From positions 27,960 through 91,959 of the IMG/VR virus record IMGVR_UViG_3300034283_001603: a stretch of DNA of 64,000 nucleotides; one strand, written 5' to 3'. The DNA is from a virus. Shown piece after piece: positions 37,300 through 45,265 of the stretch; the stretch's first letter is position 1, and the number at the start of each line of letters is the position of its first letter. Position numbers and translations under genes: made by a program. The notes beneath the pieces are model-generated. The model worked only from the letters and a program-made list of their open reading frames with translations, ran no database searches and had not been told where the DNA came from.

Positions 37300-37716
37300 A
37301 TGGTAACAAATTTCGCCATGGATCTTTTCAAGGATCCATTTTTTATTGGTTTCAACCGAGAGTTGGAACGATTTAACAGTCTAAGTAAAGTAAACAATAC
37401 AGCATTCCCGCCGTATGATTTGCTAAAGCTTGACGAGGATAACTATCAGCTGTCACTAGCAGTTGCTGGATTCACAAGAGATAATCTAACTGTATCTATT
37501 GAAGACGGAAGTCTATGGATTACAGGTGAAATCAAAGAGGTAATAGACGCAGAAGTTGTTCATAAAGGAATAGCTGCACGTAAGTTTACAAGAATCTTTG
37601 AGCTTAGTGAATACATGGAAGTATCCAATGTCGAGCTGAAGGATGGAATGCTACACATTAATGTAGTAAGAAACATCCCAAAGGAAAAGCAACCAAAAGT
37701 CCTAAAAATTAAATAA
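37300..37716 (+). CDS. Small heat shock protein (Hsp20/IbpA-like)
   Basis: The product has 138 residues from the ATG at 37300 with AAAGGAG upstream; an earlier in-frame ATG at 37228 lies in the promoter. An alpha-crystallin domain is evident: YQLSLAVAGFTRDNLTVSIEDGSLWITGE, KGIAARKFTRIFELSEYMEV and LKDGMLHINVVRN. It ends with a short Lys-rich tail. Phage small heat shock proteins are thought to protect structural proteins during assembly. Confidence 0.88.
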   Translation: MVTNFAMDLFKDPFFIGFNRELERFNSLSKVNNTAFPPYDLLKLDEDNYQLSLAVAGFTRDNLTVSIEDGSLWITGEIKEVIDAEVVHKGIAARKFTRIFELSEYMEVSNVELKDGMLHINVVRNIPKEKQPKVLKIK

Positions 37717-37770
37717 CAAAATGAGACCTGGGTATGTCCTAAAACTGCCCACTAATATTAAGGGATATTA

Positions 37771-37959
37771 ATGCCAGTTTACGAATACAAGTGCTCATAT
37801 GATGAAGCACACCCACTGATGTCAATTAATAGATCAATTACAGATAATGATCCAGGATATACATGTGTTGAATGTGAATCCGATATGATGAGACACTTTA
37901 CGCCTTTTGGTATACAGTTTAAAGGTAATGGCTTTTACAAAACAGATAATCCTAAATAG
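37771..37959 (+). CDS. FmdB-like zinc-ribbon protein
   Basis: The product has 62 residues. The start MPVYEYKC, RSITDNDPGYTC.EC (~28-36) and a hydrophobic end (GIQFKGNGFYKTD) match the FmdB putative regulatory protein family, which carries a zinc ribbon and the terminal GF.GKGFY-type motif. It occurs widely in actinobacteria and their phages. Its molecular function is unclear. Confidence 0.75.
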   Translation: MPVYEYKCSYDEAHPLMSINRSITDNDPGYTCVECESDMMRHFTPFGIQFKGNGFYKTDNPK

Positions 37960-38010
37960 TTAAAGTGGTATAATTACTATGTAGACATATTGTTTACTTA
38001 GGGGCCCTAC

Positions 38011-40212
38011 TTGACAAGGAATAAATTATTTAGAATAACAGCAGCCACAATGCTTGCATTTGGTTGGCTCTTTATGTCACCCGCTTATTCTGATGATCCA
38101 CTAAGCTTAGCAGCTCAAGAAATTGAAGAGCTAAACAATAGCGTTGACGACCTTGGTTACAAGGATGAATTTATATCCTTAATCCAAGAAGCAGAAGACA
38201 AATATGATCTTGCCGTATCTGCAGAAGAAGCCAGGACACAAACCTCTGTCCTATATGATGACTCCCTTGACGCAGAAACCACAGCACTTGAAGAAAAAGA
38301 CTTAGCCCAATCAGCAGTAGACGGACAAACAGTAACAGTAGCCACTGCTTTAGACAATAAGAATGATGCCTACGATGCCCTTGGAGTAGCAAACATCAAT
38401 CTGTCAAACGCTCAGCAAGCATTAGACAGTGCTGGTTCTGCTGGTCTGGCATATGATGTTTATAGTTTAATTAGGGTTAATGGACTTGCAGCCACAGATG
38501 AATTCTTATGTAGTGGAACACTAAATGGAAACTATATGACTCGCCCAGTTTGTGGTAATAGATATGAAAACTTTATAGTTAAATTTACTGGAAAAATAAC
38601 AGTACCGTCATGGTTTACTCAAACCTACTTTGCTGGTTATACAGATGATGGTTTTAGAATGTATATTGACGGATCATTGGCCATAGACAACTGGGTAGAG
38701 CAAGGAACAACTTGGAGTAATTACTCTCCTGTATATGATGTAACTACAAACAAAACATTTGATGTAGAGATTTGGTGGTACAACGGTGGAGGACCTGGAT
38801 CTTATCATCTTGGCTGGGCTATCCCTGGAGGATGGACTGGTGCAGGTTGTGACTATGCTGGCAACCCAAGAGTATGGGGACAAGACTTTAGTTGCAATCT
38901 TAATACATTTTCTCATGGATCTGGAGCAACTCAAGAACAAACAAACGCCTACAACAACGCACTTGCTGCAAAGAACTCAGCACAAGATGTATATAATGAC
39001 AAACTAAATGTTTATAATCAAGCAGTTTCAACATTAAATGGTTACAATCAAACACTAACTAATAAAACAAATGAATATAACAACTCAGTTTTAAATGTTG
39101 CCACTGCATTGCAAAATAAAAATAATGCTGAAGATGCATACGAGCAGTCAATAAATAATCTTAATATTGCGATTGATAACGCATGGCGTTACTATGAAGA
39201 ACAATTACAAAGAGAGATTCAGTCTGCTATTGCTCAGGCAGCAGCTAACGCTGCAGCCAATCAGCCTACTCCAGAACCAACTCCAGAACCAACTCCAGAA
39301 CCTACCCCAGAACCAAGTACTGAACCTACAGATGAACCTACAGATGATCCATCTCCAAAGCCTACAGAGGAACCTACAGGTGAGCCAACAGAGGAGCCAA
39401 GCCCTGAGCCTACAGAAGAGTCTACTGAGGAACCAAAGCCCACTCCTACGCCAAAGCCCACTCCTACACCAAAGCCATCTACTGAGCCTACAGCAGAGCC
39501 TACAGAGGAACCAACTCCTGAACCTACAGTAGAACCTACACCAGACCCAGAACCAACTACAGAACCAACTACAGAGCCTACTGAGGAACCCACAGAAGAG
39601 CCTACGCCTGAACCCTCACCAGAACCAGGACCAGATCCTGAGCCTGAAGAAAACCCATGGACTGAGCCAGATGTAGAAGTTAAAGATGAGGTTTTAGCAG
39701 AACTTATTCCTGAAAAGGGTACAGGAACAGTAGAAGATTTATCTGGAGTTATTGCTAACCTTACAAGCAAGGATAATAAGTTAGTTACTCTTTCCCCTGA
39801 ACAAGTAACAGCAGTTAGCCAAACACTTAGAGCCTTGACTCAAGAAGCAAAGGCTGAGGTTGCAGAAGACCTTGGGATTAAGCCTTCAGAGGTTGCACAA
39901 ATTGCTGAGCAGATGAAGTCTAACCCAGCACTGGCAGAAGCATTCGTTGAGTTTACAGATAGAGAGGCGGAGGCAGGAGAAACTCCAATGCCATTTACAT
40001 TAGCAGATGCAGTAACAGAAGTACAAACAGAAGCATTCTTAGCAGACCCACTTGGAGCGGTATTTGCGGTGGACCCAGTAGAACTGCTATCTAATTTCTC
40101 TGAGTTAGGTATGGATATGACAGATGATCAAAGAGAAAAAGCGCAGGAAGTAATTGTCCCAGTGGTCATTGCATCACAAATTGCAGGGGCAATGATAAGG
40201 AGGAACAAATGA
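38011..40212 (+). CDS. Secreted PA14-domain protein with proline-rich repeat
   Basis: The product has 733 residues from a TTG start. A signal peptide (basic start then AATMLAFGWLFMSPAYS) ends near residue 27. Order: helical coiled coil (~40-135); PA14-like lectin domain (~150-290, with YFAGYTDDGFRMYIDGSLAIDNW); second coiled coil; a ~125-residue Pro/Glu/Thr repeat (PEPTPEPT types); a folded acidic C-terminal domain; and a terminal hydrophobic segment before RRNK (AGAMIRRNK). It looks cell-surface attached. PA14 domains bind glycans. It sits just before lysis genes. An adhesin, superinfection or virion role is possible. Confidence 0.75.
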   Translation: MTRNKLFRITAATMLAFGWLFMSPAYSDDPLSLAAQEIEELNNSVDDLGYKDEFISLIQEAEDKYDLAVSAEEARTQTSVLYDDSLDAETTALEEKDLAQSAVDGQTVTVATALDNKNDAYDALGVANINLSNAQQALDSAGSAGLAYDVYSLIRVNGLAATDEFLCSGTLNGNYMTRPVCGNRYENFIVKFTGKITVPSWFTQTYFAGYTDDGFRMYIDGSLAIDNWVEQGTTWSNYSPVYDVTTNKTFDVEIWWYNGGGPGSYHLGWAIPGGWTGAGCDYAGNPRVWGQDFSCNLNTFSHGSGATQEQTNAYNNALAAKNSAQDVYNDKLNVYNQAVSTLNGYNQTLTNKTNEYNNSVLNVATALQNKNNAEDAYEQSINNLNIAIDNAWRYYEEQLQREIQSAIAQAAANAAANQPTPEPTPEPTPEPTPEPSTEPTDEPTDDPSPKPTEEPTGEPTEEPSPEPTEESTEEPKPTPTPKPTPTPKPSTEPTAEPTEEPTPEPTVEPTPDPEPTTEPTTEPTEEPTEEPTPEPSPEPGPDPEPEENPWTEPDVEVKDEVLAELIPEKGTGTVEDLSGVIANLTSKDNKLVTLSPEQVTAVSQTLRALTQEAKAEVAEDLGIKPSEVAQIAEQMKSNPALAEAFVEFTDREAEAGETPMPFTLADAVTEVQTEAFLADPLGAVFAVDPVELLSNFSELGMDMTDDQREKAQEVIVPVVIASQIAGAMIRRNK
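39265..39655 (+). repeat. In-frame (E/T/K)PT-type proline repeat
   Basis: Low-complexity codons for Pro-Glu-Pro-Thr and variants run for about 125 residues within the PA14 gene, with local exact 12-base iterations near 39271-39300 and 39437-39470. The strand-opposite frame is also open here only because of this bias. Confidence 0.85.
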
Positions 40213-40439
40213 AGATAATCAAAAAGATGTTTAATCTTACAGGCAAGGCAATTAAGGGCTTGGCTAAATGGTTCAAAGACGCGGGAATGGAGCTAATTGC
40301 CCAGGCATTCACCCTCTTAGGCTTCTTTATAGCATGGCTAACTTTGACGGGCTCAGCTAGAGATATTGTTGGAATTGCAGTATTAATAACTACTGTAATT
40401 TGGCTAATAACTATACCACTTAGAAAAGACGATAAATAG
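40209..40439 (+). CDS. Holin-like small membrane protein
   Basis: The product has 76 residues and overlaps the PA14 gene by four bases. An amphipathic basic N-terminus (KIIKKMFNLTGKAIKGLAKWFKDAG) is followed by two transmembrane spans (~28-48 and 52-68) and a charged tail (LRKDDK). Size, topology and position before an endolysin fit a class II holin. The 136-residue protein at 40668 is the competing candidate. Confidence 0.55.
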   Translation: MKIIKKMFNLTGKAIKGLAKWFKDAGMELIAQAFTLLGFFIAWLTLTGSARDIVGIAVLITTVIWLITIPLRKDDK

Positions 40440-40441
40440 TG

Positions 40442-40447
40442 TATAAT
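40442..40447 (+). promoter_or_regulatory. -10 box TATAAT six bases before lipoprotein ATG
   Basis: TATAAT at 40442-40447 lies six bases before the ATG at 40454. No Shine-Dalgarno sequence exists, so a leaderless transcript is predicted. The box sits immediately after the holin-like gene's stop codon. Confidence 0.5.
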
Positions 40448-40453
40448 TGTACT

Positions 40454-40675
40454 ATGAGGAAAATATTTTCTATTGCTTTAGCAGGCTTACTAATGATATC
40501 ATTAAGTGCATGTTCACCAGACTCTTTAAATAGATACCGATATCCATGCCAAGATCCTAAAAATTGGGAAATTGCAGAATGTAATCCTCCAGAATGCGAA
40601 GCTACGCAGACTTGCACAAAAGATGTAATAAAAATTACACCTAACACACCAGAACAGGAAATAACAAATGGCTAA
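40454..40675 (+). CDS. Lipoprotein in lysis region
   Basis: The product has 73 residues from the ATG at 40454. A lipoprotein signal (MRKIFSIALAGLLMISLSAC) ends in the lipobox LSAC, giving lipidated Cys at ~20. The mature ~54 residues hold four more Cys (CQDP...CNPPECE..QTC), suggesting disulfides. In Gram-positive hosts small lipoproteins from phages often act in superinfection exclusion; a spanin role is unlikely without an outer membrane. Confidence 0.7.
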   Translation: MRKIFSIALAGLLMISLSACSPDSLNRYRYPCQDPKNWEIAECNPPECEATQTCTKDVIKITPNTPEQEITNG

Positions 40676-41078
40676 ACAAAAACTAACGCCCGCAGATTTA
40701 GATGCTCGATTAAAGTTTATTCTAGGAATAACTCTTGGAAGTATTCTTTTTATGACAGCTCTTGGAATTATCTATGGGCTGTTGTTTGTAACACAACCTA
40801 TTGGAGCTCAGTCAGAAAATGACAAAATGTTCTTCAATGTTCTAGGTAGCATTGCAACATTTATTACAGGAACACTTGCAGGAATTCTAATTGGTAACTC
40901 AGGCGCTAAAGATATTATGGCAGCACAGATACAAAATAAAGAAGTAGATGCAAAAAACACACAGGCAGATAAAAAATTAGAAGCAGAAATTGATGCAACA
41001 GCAGCTCGTTTGGCAGCAAAGCCAGATGGCGCAATGCCAGAAGAGCAACCAGTTGATCTAGATTGGGATAAAGACTAA
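40668..41078 (+). CDS. Membrane protein with C-terminal helix (second holin candidate)
   Basis: The product has 136 residues. Two hydrophobic spans (~17-40 and ~58-78, the latter with GTLAGILIG) are followed by a charged helical tail (KEVDAKNTQADKKLEAEID). It sits directly before the endolysin (TAATG overlap). Holin or antiholin is plausible; topology alone does not decide. Confidence 0.55.
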   Translation: MAKQKLTPADLDARLKFILGITLGSILFMTALGIIYGLLFVTQPIGAQSENDKMFFNVLGSIATFITGTLAGILIGNSGAKDIMAAQIQNKEVDAKNTQADKKLEAEIDATAARLAAKPDGAMPEEQPVDLDWDKD

Positions 41079-41707
41079 TGGCAGAACAAGGTACAGCAGC
41101 TCGTCTAATAGAAGTTGCTACAGCAGAGCTAGGAACTATTGAAGGTCCTAAAGACAACGAAACTAAATACGGTGCTTTTATGAAAGCAAACTTCCAACCA
41201 TGGTGCGGAAGTTTCGTAAACTGGTGCGGGTCAGAATCTGGCGTAAAGATTCCAAACACTGTTTACACACCAGGAGGTGCAGCAGCATTTAAAAAAGCTG
41301 GTGCTTGGATTGATGTAGATGTTGCAGATCCAGAGCCAGGAGATATAGCGTATTTTGATTTCCCTTCAGATGGCGTCGATAGAATTTCTCACGTAGGTAT
41401 TGTTGTTAAAGACAATGAGGATGGAACTGTTTGGTGTATAGAAGGAAACACATCTTCAAAAAAGTCTGGAAGCCAAAGAAATGGCGGAGAAGTTTGCAAA
41501 CAACTTCGTGCTTACAAGAAAAATAAAGCTGGCGTTCTTATTTCAATCGTAGGATTTGGAAGACCAAAGTTTGGTGGATCAGCAAAGATTGAAACAAAGC
41601 CTTCATCAAAGCCATCTACATCACAAAAGATACCAGCAAAGGTAGATCCTAAAGTTAAAGCGGCGATTGATTTATTAACTAAAAACGGATATACTGTATC
41701 AAAGTAA
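41078..41707 (+). CDS. CHAP-domain endolysin
   Basis: The product has 209 residues. The CHAP core has catalytic Cys in PWCGSFVNWCG (C43), His in ISHVGIVV (~105) and the following acidic/Asn segment IEGNTSS. The linker is Ser/Pro/Lys-rich (KPSSKPSTSQKIPAK) and a short C-terminal helix (VKAAIDLLTKNGYTVSK) may bind the wall. It has no signal peptide, so it needs a holin, consistent with the membrane proteins upstream. It cleaves peptidoglycan cross-bridges or amide bonds at lysis. Confidence 0.86.
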   Translation: MAEQGTAARLIEVATAELGTIEGPKDNETKYGAFMKANFQPWCGSFVNWCGSESGVKIPNTVYTPGGAAAFKKAGAWIDVDVADPEPGDIAYFDFPSDGVDRISHVGIVVKDNEDGTVWCIEGNTSSKKSGSQRNGGEVCKQLRAYKKNKAGVLISIVGFGRPKFGGSAKIETKPSSKPSTSQKIPAKVDPKVKAAIDLLTKNGYTVSK

Positions 41708-41863
41708 ATGAATAAATATTTGATTAAGCTAGAAATTTCAGCAGAGGTAGAAGCCTTTGATGAAAATGATGCAAAAGAATACATCTCGGATGTATTTGGC
41801 ACAGACGATGAAGTAAAGTCTGTAAAAATTGCATCAATAAAAATAAAAGGGGACAAAAAATGA
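41708..41863 (+). CDS. 51-residue protein, unknown
   Basis: The ATG at 41708 follows the endolysin stop directly, and the ATGA overlap links it to the next gene. A beta-alpha-beta pattern (YLIKLEISAEVEAFDENDAKEYI, then VKSVKIASIKIKG) resembles small ferredoxin-like folds. Function is unknown. Confidence 0.5.
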   Translation: MNKYLIKLEISAEVEAFDENDAKEYISDVFGTDDEVKSVKIASIKIKGDKK

Positions 41864-42747
41864 AATCATTATATGATCTAGAACTAAACGCAGCAGACGG
41901 TACACCAGACTTTTTAAAAAAGTATAAGGGTAAGGTTACTATGTTTGTAAACACAACAGTAGGTTGTGGAAATGCAAATCAAATGGAGGTCCTAGAGTGG
42001 CTTCATCAAAAATATAAGGACAGAGGCTTTGAAATTGTAGCACTCCCAACAAATGATTACTGTGGTCCAGGAGTTACAAAAGGTGCATGGTCTCAAGGAC
42101 TAGTTGAAGGAATGGATTCTCAAAACTACGGATGCGACGTGTATGGCACAACTTTTGGGTTTTCCGAAAAAGTAAACTCAATTCCAAATAAAGAATTAGT
42201 CGGAGATCTAAATGGAATAGATCAGCCATTCGGAGAACCAAGCGAAGTGTTTAATGTAATTGTTGAGCATTCAAGTCATTTATGGGGTAAAGCGCTAGAG
42301 CTTGGAATACAATTCCCGTTTGACCAATACTACTCATGGTGGTTATGCCAAGGATTTTATTCTGGACAGACACAGGCAGCAAATTTTGAAAAATACTTAG
42401 TTGACAAAGACGGTTTTGTTGTTAAGCACTACTCTCCTTCAGTGCTCAACCTTGACGTTGAAAAAACATTAAAAGAAAATCTAATGAACGATTTAGGTCT
42501 AGACTACGGAGATTTTGGTTCAGATCTATCTAGAATAAATCACGAACCTAATCTTGCTGTAGGAGAAGGCGGCAGAGTAGAGCTTGCATCAGACCACATC
42601 TTAATGGTTTCTCATAGACAACAGATTGCACCAGGACCAGGACATGGAAGATCGTACAAACTATTTGAAGAAGAGTGGGATGTTGTATGCTCACACATTG
42701 AAGAATTGCTAAATGGTGAAGTTTCAATGATTAACCCAAATAAATAA
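41860..42747 (+). CDS. Glutathione-peroxidase-like protein
   Basis: The product has 295 residues. The N-terminal ~65 residues follow the GPx pattern: SLYDLELNAADG, KGKVTMFVNTTVGCGNANQ with the peroxidatic Cys (~36), LHQKYKDRGFEIVALPTNDY. GPx-like QAANFEKYLVDKDGFVVKHY recurs near 180. A long insertion and a C-terminal extension make it bigger than standard GPx (~160). It may protect the infected cell against peroxides. The enzyme could use thioredoxin (a phage thioredoxin is at 46.9 kb). Confidence 0.72.
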   Translation: MKSLYDLELNAADGTPDFLKKYKGKVTMFVNTTVGCGNANQMEVLEWLHQKYKDRGFEIVALPTNDYCGPGVTKGAWSQGLVEGMDSQNYGCDVYGTTFGFSEKVNSIPNKELVGDLNGIDQPFGEPSEVFNVIVEHSSHLWGKALELGIQFPFDQYYSWWLCQGFYSGQTQAANFEKYLVDKDGFVVKHYSPSVLNLDVEKTLKENLMNDLGLDYGDFGSDLSRINHEPNLAVGEGGRVELASDHILMVSHRQQIAPGPGHGRSYKLFEEEWDVVCSHIEELLNGEVSMINPNK

Positions 42748-42756
42748 CAAAAACAG

Positions 42757-42786
42757 TTGACAACTACTGTTTTGCTCCTGTATAAT
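42757..42786 (+). promoter_or_regulatory. Promoter TTGACA-18-TATAAT
   Basis: TTGACA (42757-42762) and TATAAT (42781-42786) are perfect hexamers with an 18-base spacer, located just after the GPx-like gene. It should drive the WhiB-containing operon. A ~30-base leader precedes the ATG at 42820. Confidence 0.75.
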
Positions 42787-42819
42787 AATATATAGGTATA
42801 AAAAAGACAAATTGGACAG

Positions 42820-43053
42820 ATGCTACATTTATATGAAAACGGAGTAGAAATTCTAAGGAACAAAATTCCTAAGAATAAGTTTGATTTATACTGGAATAAT
42901 TATAACTTAATTGTTTGGGAGAAAAATAATAGCGGATATTTTGACACCAAAGGAGTTTATAAAAATAATTCCTGGGGAATCGCAAATGAGTTCCCAGTTA
43001 ATTCAAAAGGGGCATGGACTCTTCCGCTAAAGTATGTCAAATATTTTAAATGA
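42820..43053 (+). CDS. Unknown protein upstream of WhiB
   Basis: The product has 77 residues, rich in aromatic residues (LYWNNYNLIVWEKNNSG, SWGIANEF). It overlaps the WhiB gene by 20 bases. It is not recognised; it is first in a promoter-led operon. Confidence 0.5.
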   Translation: MLHLYENGVEILRNKIPKNKFDLYWNNYNLIVWEKNNSGYFDTKGVYKNNSWGIANEFPVNSKGAWTLPLKYVKYFK

Positions 43054-43345
43054 ATTAGATTCAGATGAGCAATCAATAAGATGGTGGCATTTAGCTGCAT
43101 GCAATGGCATGGAGACTAATCTATTTTTTGATCAGTATGAGTCTGATGTTAATATGGCTAAGGCTATAGACCAGTGTTGTTTATCGTGCCCAGTAATGTT
43201 GATGTGCCGCGATGCGGGAATTAAAAATAATGAGTACGGAGTATGGGGCGGTGTATTTTTGTCATCTGGTTTAATGGATAAAATGAAAAATGCACACAAA
43301 ACAAAAGAAGTGTGGAAACAAATAAAGGCAAAACAAAATGTCTAA
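43034..43345 (+). CDS. WhiB-family transcription factor
   Basis: The product has 103 residues. Iron-sulfur ligands C23, C49, C52 and C58 fit the WhiB pattern C-Xn-C-X2-C-X5-C, and GVWGG follows at ~70, the family's diagnostic turn. The C-terminus is basic (AHKTKEVWKQIKAKQN), as expected for DNA contact. WhiB proteins are restricted to Actinobacteria and their phages. A phage copy may reprogram sigma-factor-dependent host transcription. This is strong host-lineage evidence. Confidence 0.9.
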   Translation: MSNILNELDSDEQSIRWWHLAACNGMETNLFFDQYESDVNMAKAIDQCCLSCPVMLMCRDAGIKNNEYGVWGGVFLSSGLMDKMKNAHKTKEVWKQIKAKQNV

Positions 43346-43643
43346 TGTTTACGATAATCATCATTTTAAATATGGAATGAATCAATGGACTGGTGAACCT
43401 AACAAGCCAGTTTTTTATAATTCAGAAATGAAAAAAAGACTTAGAGAAATAAAGAAGCCTATGTTTTTATTAATGGATGTTGTAGAGTATCCAGAATTTT
43501 TAGCATTAAGATTATATGAAGATAACTTTATCCAATTTGACGGAATAGAAAAAGAAAAGGTTATAGACTATGTAACCAAGGCAAAAAAATTACTTGAGTC
43601 ATATGGAGTTAGAGTAGAGTTAGAGGGAAGGCCAATGGCATGA
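43338..43643 (+). CDS. Unknown protein, WhiB operon
   Basis: The product has 101 residues, overlaps WhiB by eight bases and the next gene by four. A mixed alpha/beta pattern (FLLMDVVEYPEFLALRLYEDNFIQF, then VIDYVTKAKKLLESYGVRVELEG) is seen. I do not recognise the family. Confidence 0.55.
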   Translation: MSNVYDNHHFKYGMNQWTGEPNKPVFYNSEMKKRLREIKKPMFLLMDVVEYPEFLALRLYEDNFIQFDGIEKEKVIDYVTKAKKLLESYGVRVELEGRPMA

Positions 43644-44104
43644 GCGAATTAAAATCAGAACATTTTTCTGTTGTTGACAACTTTTTAAGAGAAAACTCAA
43701 ACGGAAGCACCCACTACATGCTAACTATTGCAAGGGATGGTGAAAGCCCAGCTAGATCAATTTATCATTATAATGGCCCATTAGATGTAACCGAAGCTTA
43801 TAATAAATATACGGATTGGGGATTTGCAAAAGAATACCTAACAGTAACAATGTATGGTCCAGGTGGCCAGCTAGCGCAAAAAATACTCCGTAGATCATCT
43901 GGCGGAACCCAAGGAGACTGCACCTTTGTAAGAGAAGACTACATAAAGGCAGAAAGTATCATATTAAAATATAAAAGTGATATGCAAGAAGACAAATATA
44001 AGAGCCTAGTAAAAGATTTTGCTGGGCTATTTTCAAGAGACAACATCAGATTTGATGTAGGTCGTTTTTTTAAAGCAACAGAATGCGAAGAGGTTTTTGA
44101 ATGA
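43640..44104 (+). CDS. Unknown protein, WhiB operon
   Basis: The product has 154 residues with translational coupling on both ends (ATGA). An N-terminal beta domain (YMLTIARDGESPARSIYHYNGP, LTVTMYGPGGQLAQK) is followed by a helical C-terminal half (IKAESIILKYKSDMQEDKYKSL). It is not recognised. Confidence 0.55.
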   Translation: MSELKSEHFSVVDNFLRENSNGSTHYMLTIARDGESPARSIYHYNGPLDVTEAYNKYTDWGFAKEYLTVTMYGPGGQLAQKILRRSSGGTQGDCTFVREDYIKAESIILKYKSDMQEDKYKSLVKDFAGLFSRDNIRFDVGRFFKATECEEVFE

Positions 44105-44340
44105 GTGAAAAGATATTTTGTTATTCATGTAACAAGACAAAGAATAAGCTGAACCTAAAAAAATCATCATTATTGACAATTAATTTGTTTTTATGCCAAA
44201 CATGTATAGATAATAAGTTTGAGCCAAGATGGGTAGTTTTAATTGCTGGTAGACAAAATGGTCATGAGCATGTTAAAGATTTTATACAGAAAAAAAGATA
44301 TATCGGCGCAGAAATTGCAGCATCTGAGCTATTAGTTTAG
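44101..44340 (+). CDS. Zinc-ribbon small protein
   Basis: The product has 79 residues. CYSC (~7) and CQTC (~33) form a four-Cys zinc ribbon; the remaining ~45 residues are helical (HEHVKDFIQKKRYIGAEIAASELLV). It overlaps the previous gene by four bases. Function is unknown. Confidence 0.6.
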   Translation: MSEKIFCYSCNKTKNKLNLKKSSLLTINLFLCQTCIDNKFEPRWVVLIAGRQNGHEHVKDFIQKKRYIGAEIAASELLV

Positions 44341-44369
44341 ATTAATTATAAGGTATAATATGATATATA

Positions 44370-44684
44370 ATGGAAATATCATACATAACCATAGTGGTTT
44401 CAATATTAGCGGCAAGCCTAAGTGGTTTTGGTACCGCCATTGTTGCTGGCATTAGAGACGGCAAAAAGGAAAAAAATAGGCGGGAAGAGAAAGAAAAAGA
44501 CCAACTCAGATTAGATATAAAAGACCTTAAAATTGAACTATATCAATTAGAAAAAGAATTAACTGAGTGGAAAGACAAATATTATAAGGCCATTCAAGAT
44601 TTAATTGAAATGAAGTCTGAATTAGATAATGTAATAAATCAATTAAATCACTTAGAATATCATGAGATGCTGGACACAGAATAA
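44370..44684 (+). CDS. Membrane-anchored coiled-coil protein
   Basis: The product has 104 residues. One N-terminal transmembrane span (YITIVVSILAASLSGFGTAIVA) is followed by a highly charged coiled coil (KNRREEKEKDQLRLDIKDLK through IDQLNHLEYHE-like heptads). The topology resembles phage Rz-type or holin-associated proteins, but no family match is claimed. TATAAT lies at 44354-44359. Confidence 0.6.
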   Translation: MEISYITIVVSILAASLSGFGTAIVAGIRDGKKEKNRREEKEKDQLRLDIKDLKIELYQLEKELTEWKDKYYKAIQDLIEMKSELDNVINQLNHLEYHEMLDTE

Positions 44685-44693
44685 TTAAAATAG

Positions 44694-44699
44694 TACAAT
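44694..44699 (+). promoter_or_regulatory. -10 box TACAAT six bases before ATG
   Basis: TACAAT at 44694-44699 precedes the ATG at 44706 by six bases. No ribosome site other than AAAGG directly abutting the ATG is present, too close to function. A leaderless transcript is predicted. Confidence 0.45.
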
Positions 44700-44705
44700 A
44701 AAGGT

Positions 44706-45263
44706 ATGACTTGTATTGTTGCTATTGCCCAGAGTGGTGTCGTTTATATGGCATCAGATCATGCTGCCTCAGATGATAAAACTGGTTGGATCCTGTCAAG
44801 AAAAGAGCCTAAAGTTTTTAAAGTTGGGCAGTATGGCATTGCATTTACTGATTCTTTTAGAATGGGTCAGATTCTTCAATACTCGTGGACTCCACCAAAA
44901 TATACTCCAACAAAAACTAACTCTGGATTAGATAAGTTTATGAGAACTAAGTTTGTTGATTCTGTTAAGGCTGCATTTAAAGAGCATGGATACGGAAGCA
45001 TCGGATCATCATCTGAGGAAGATAGTGGTGGAATTTTTATAGTAGGTCTTGAAGGTAGAATCTTTACTATAGATGAAGACTTCCATGTTGGAGAAAACAT
45101 AGTAAACTATATGGCGGAAGGAAGCGGCGGACAGATAGCATTAGGTGCACTTCATGCTACAAAGAATCAAAAGAACCCACGCTTACGCTTAAAGGCAGCA
45201 TTAGAAGCAGCAACTGAGTTTAACATGAGTGTATCTGCCCCCTATACATACATTCAAGTTTAG
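44706..45263 (+). CDS. HslV-like Ntn peptidase (proteasome-beta superfamily)
   Basis: The product has 185 residues, close to HslV (~175). It begins MTCIVAIAQSGVVYMASDHAAS: after Met removal Thr2 would be the N-terminal nucleophile, as in HslV, and D18 resembles the Asp that supports it. KVFKVGQYGIAFTDSFRMGQ, IVGLEGRIFTIDEDFHVG and AEGSGGQIALGALHAT follow the family order. No HslU ATPase is in the window. It might act in protein turnover or capsid maturation. Confidence 0.72.
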   Translation: MTCIVAIAQSGVVYMASDHAASDDKTGWILSRKEPKVFKVGQYGIAFTDSFRMGQILQYSWTPPKYTPTKTNSGLDKFMRTKFVDSVKAAFKEHGYGSIGSSSEEDSGGIFIVGLEGRIFTIDEDFHVGENIVNYMAEGSGGQIALGALHATKNQKNPRLRLKAALEAATEFNMSVSAPYTYIQV

Positions 45264-45265
45264 TG

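Noticed and set aside
39261-39770. Long minus-strand frame rich in Gly/Ser/Val
   Set aside because: It is the mirror of the Pro/Glu/Thr repeat of the PA14 gene; codon bias of the repeat keeps the opposite frame open.
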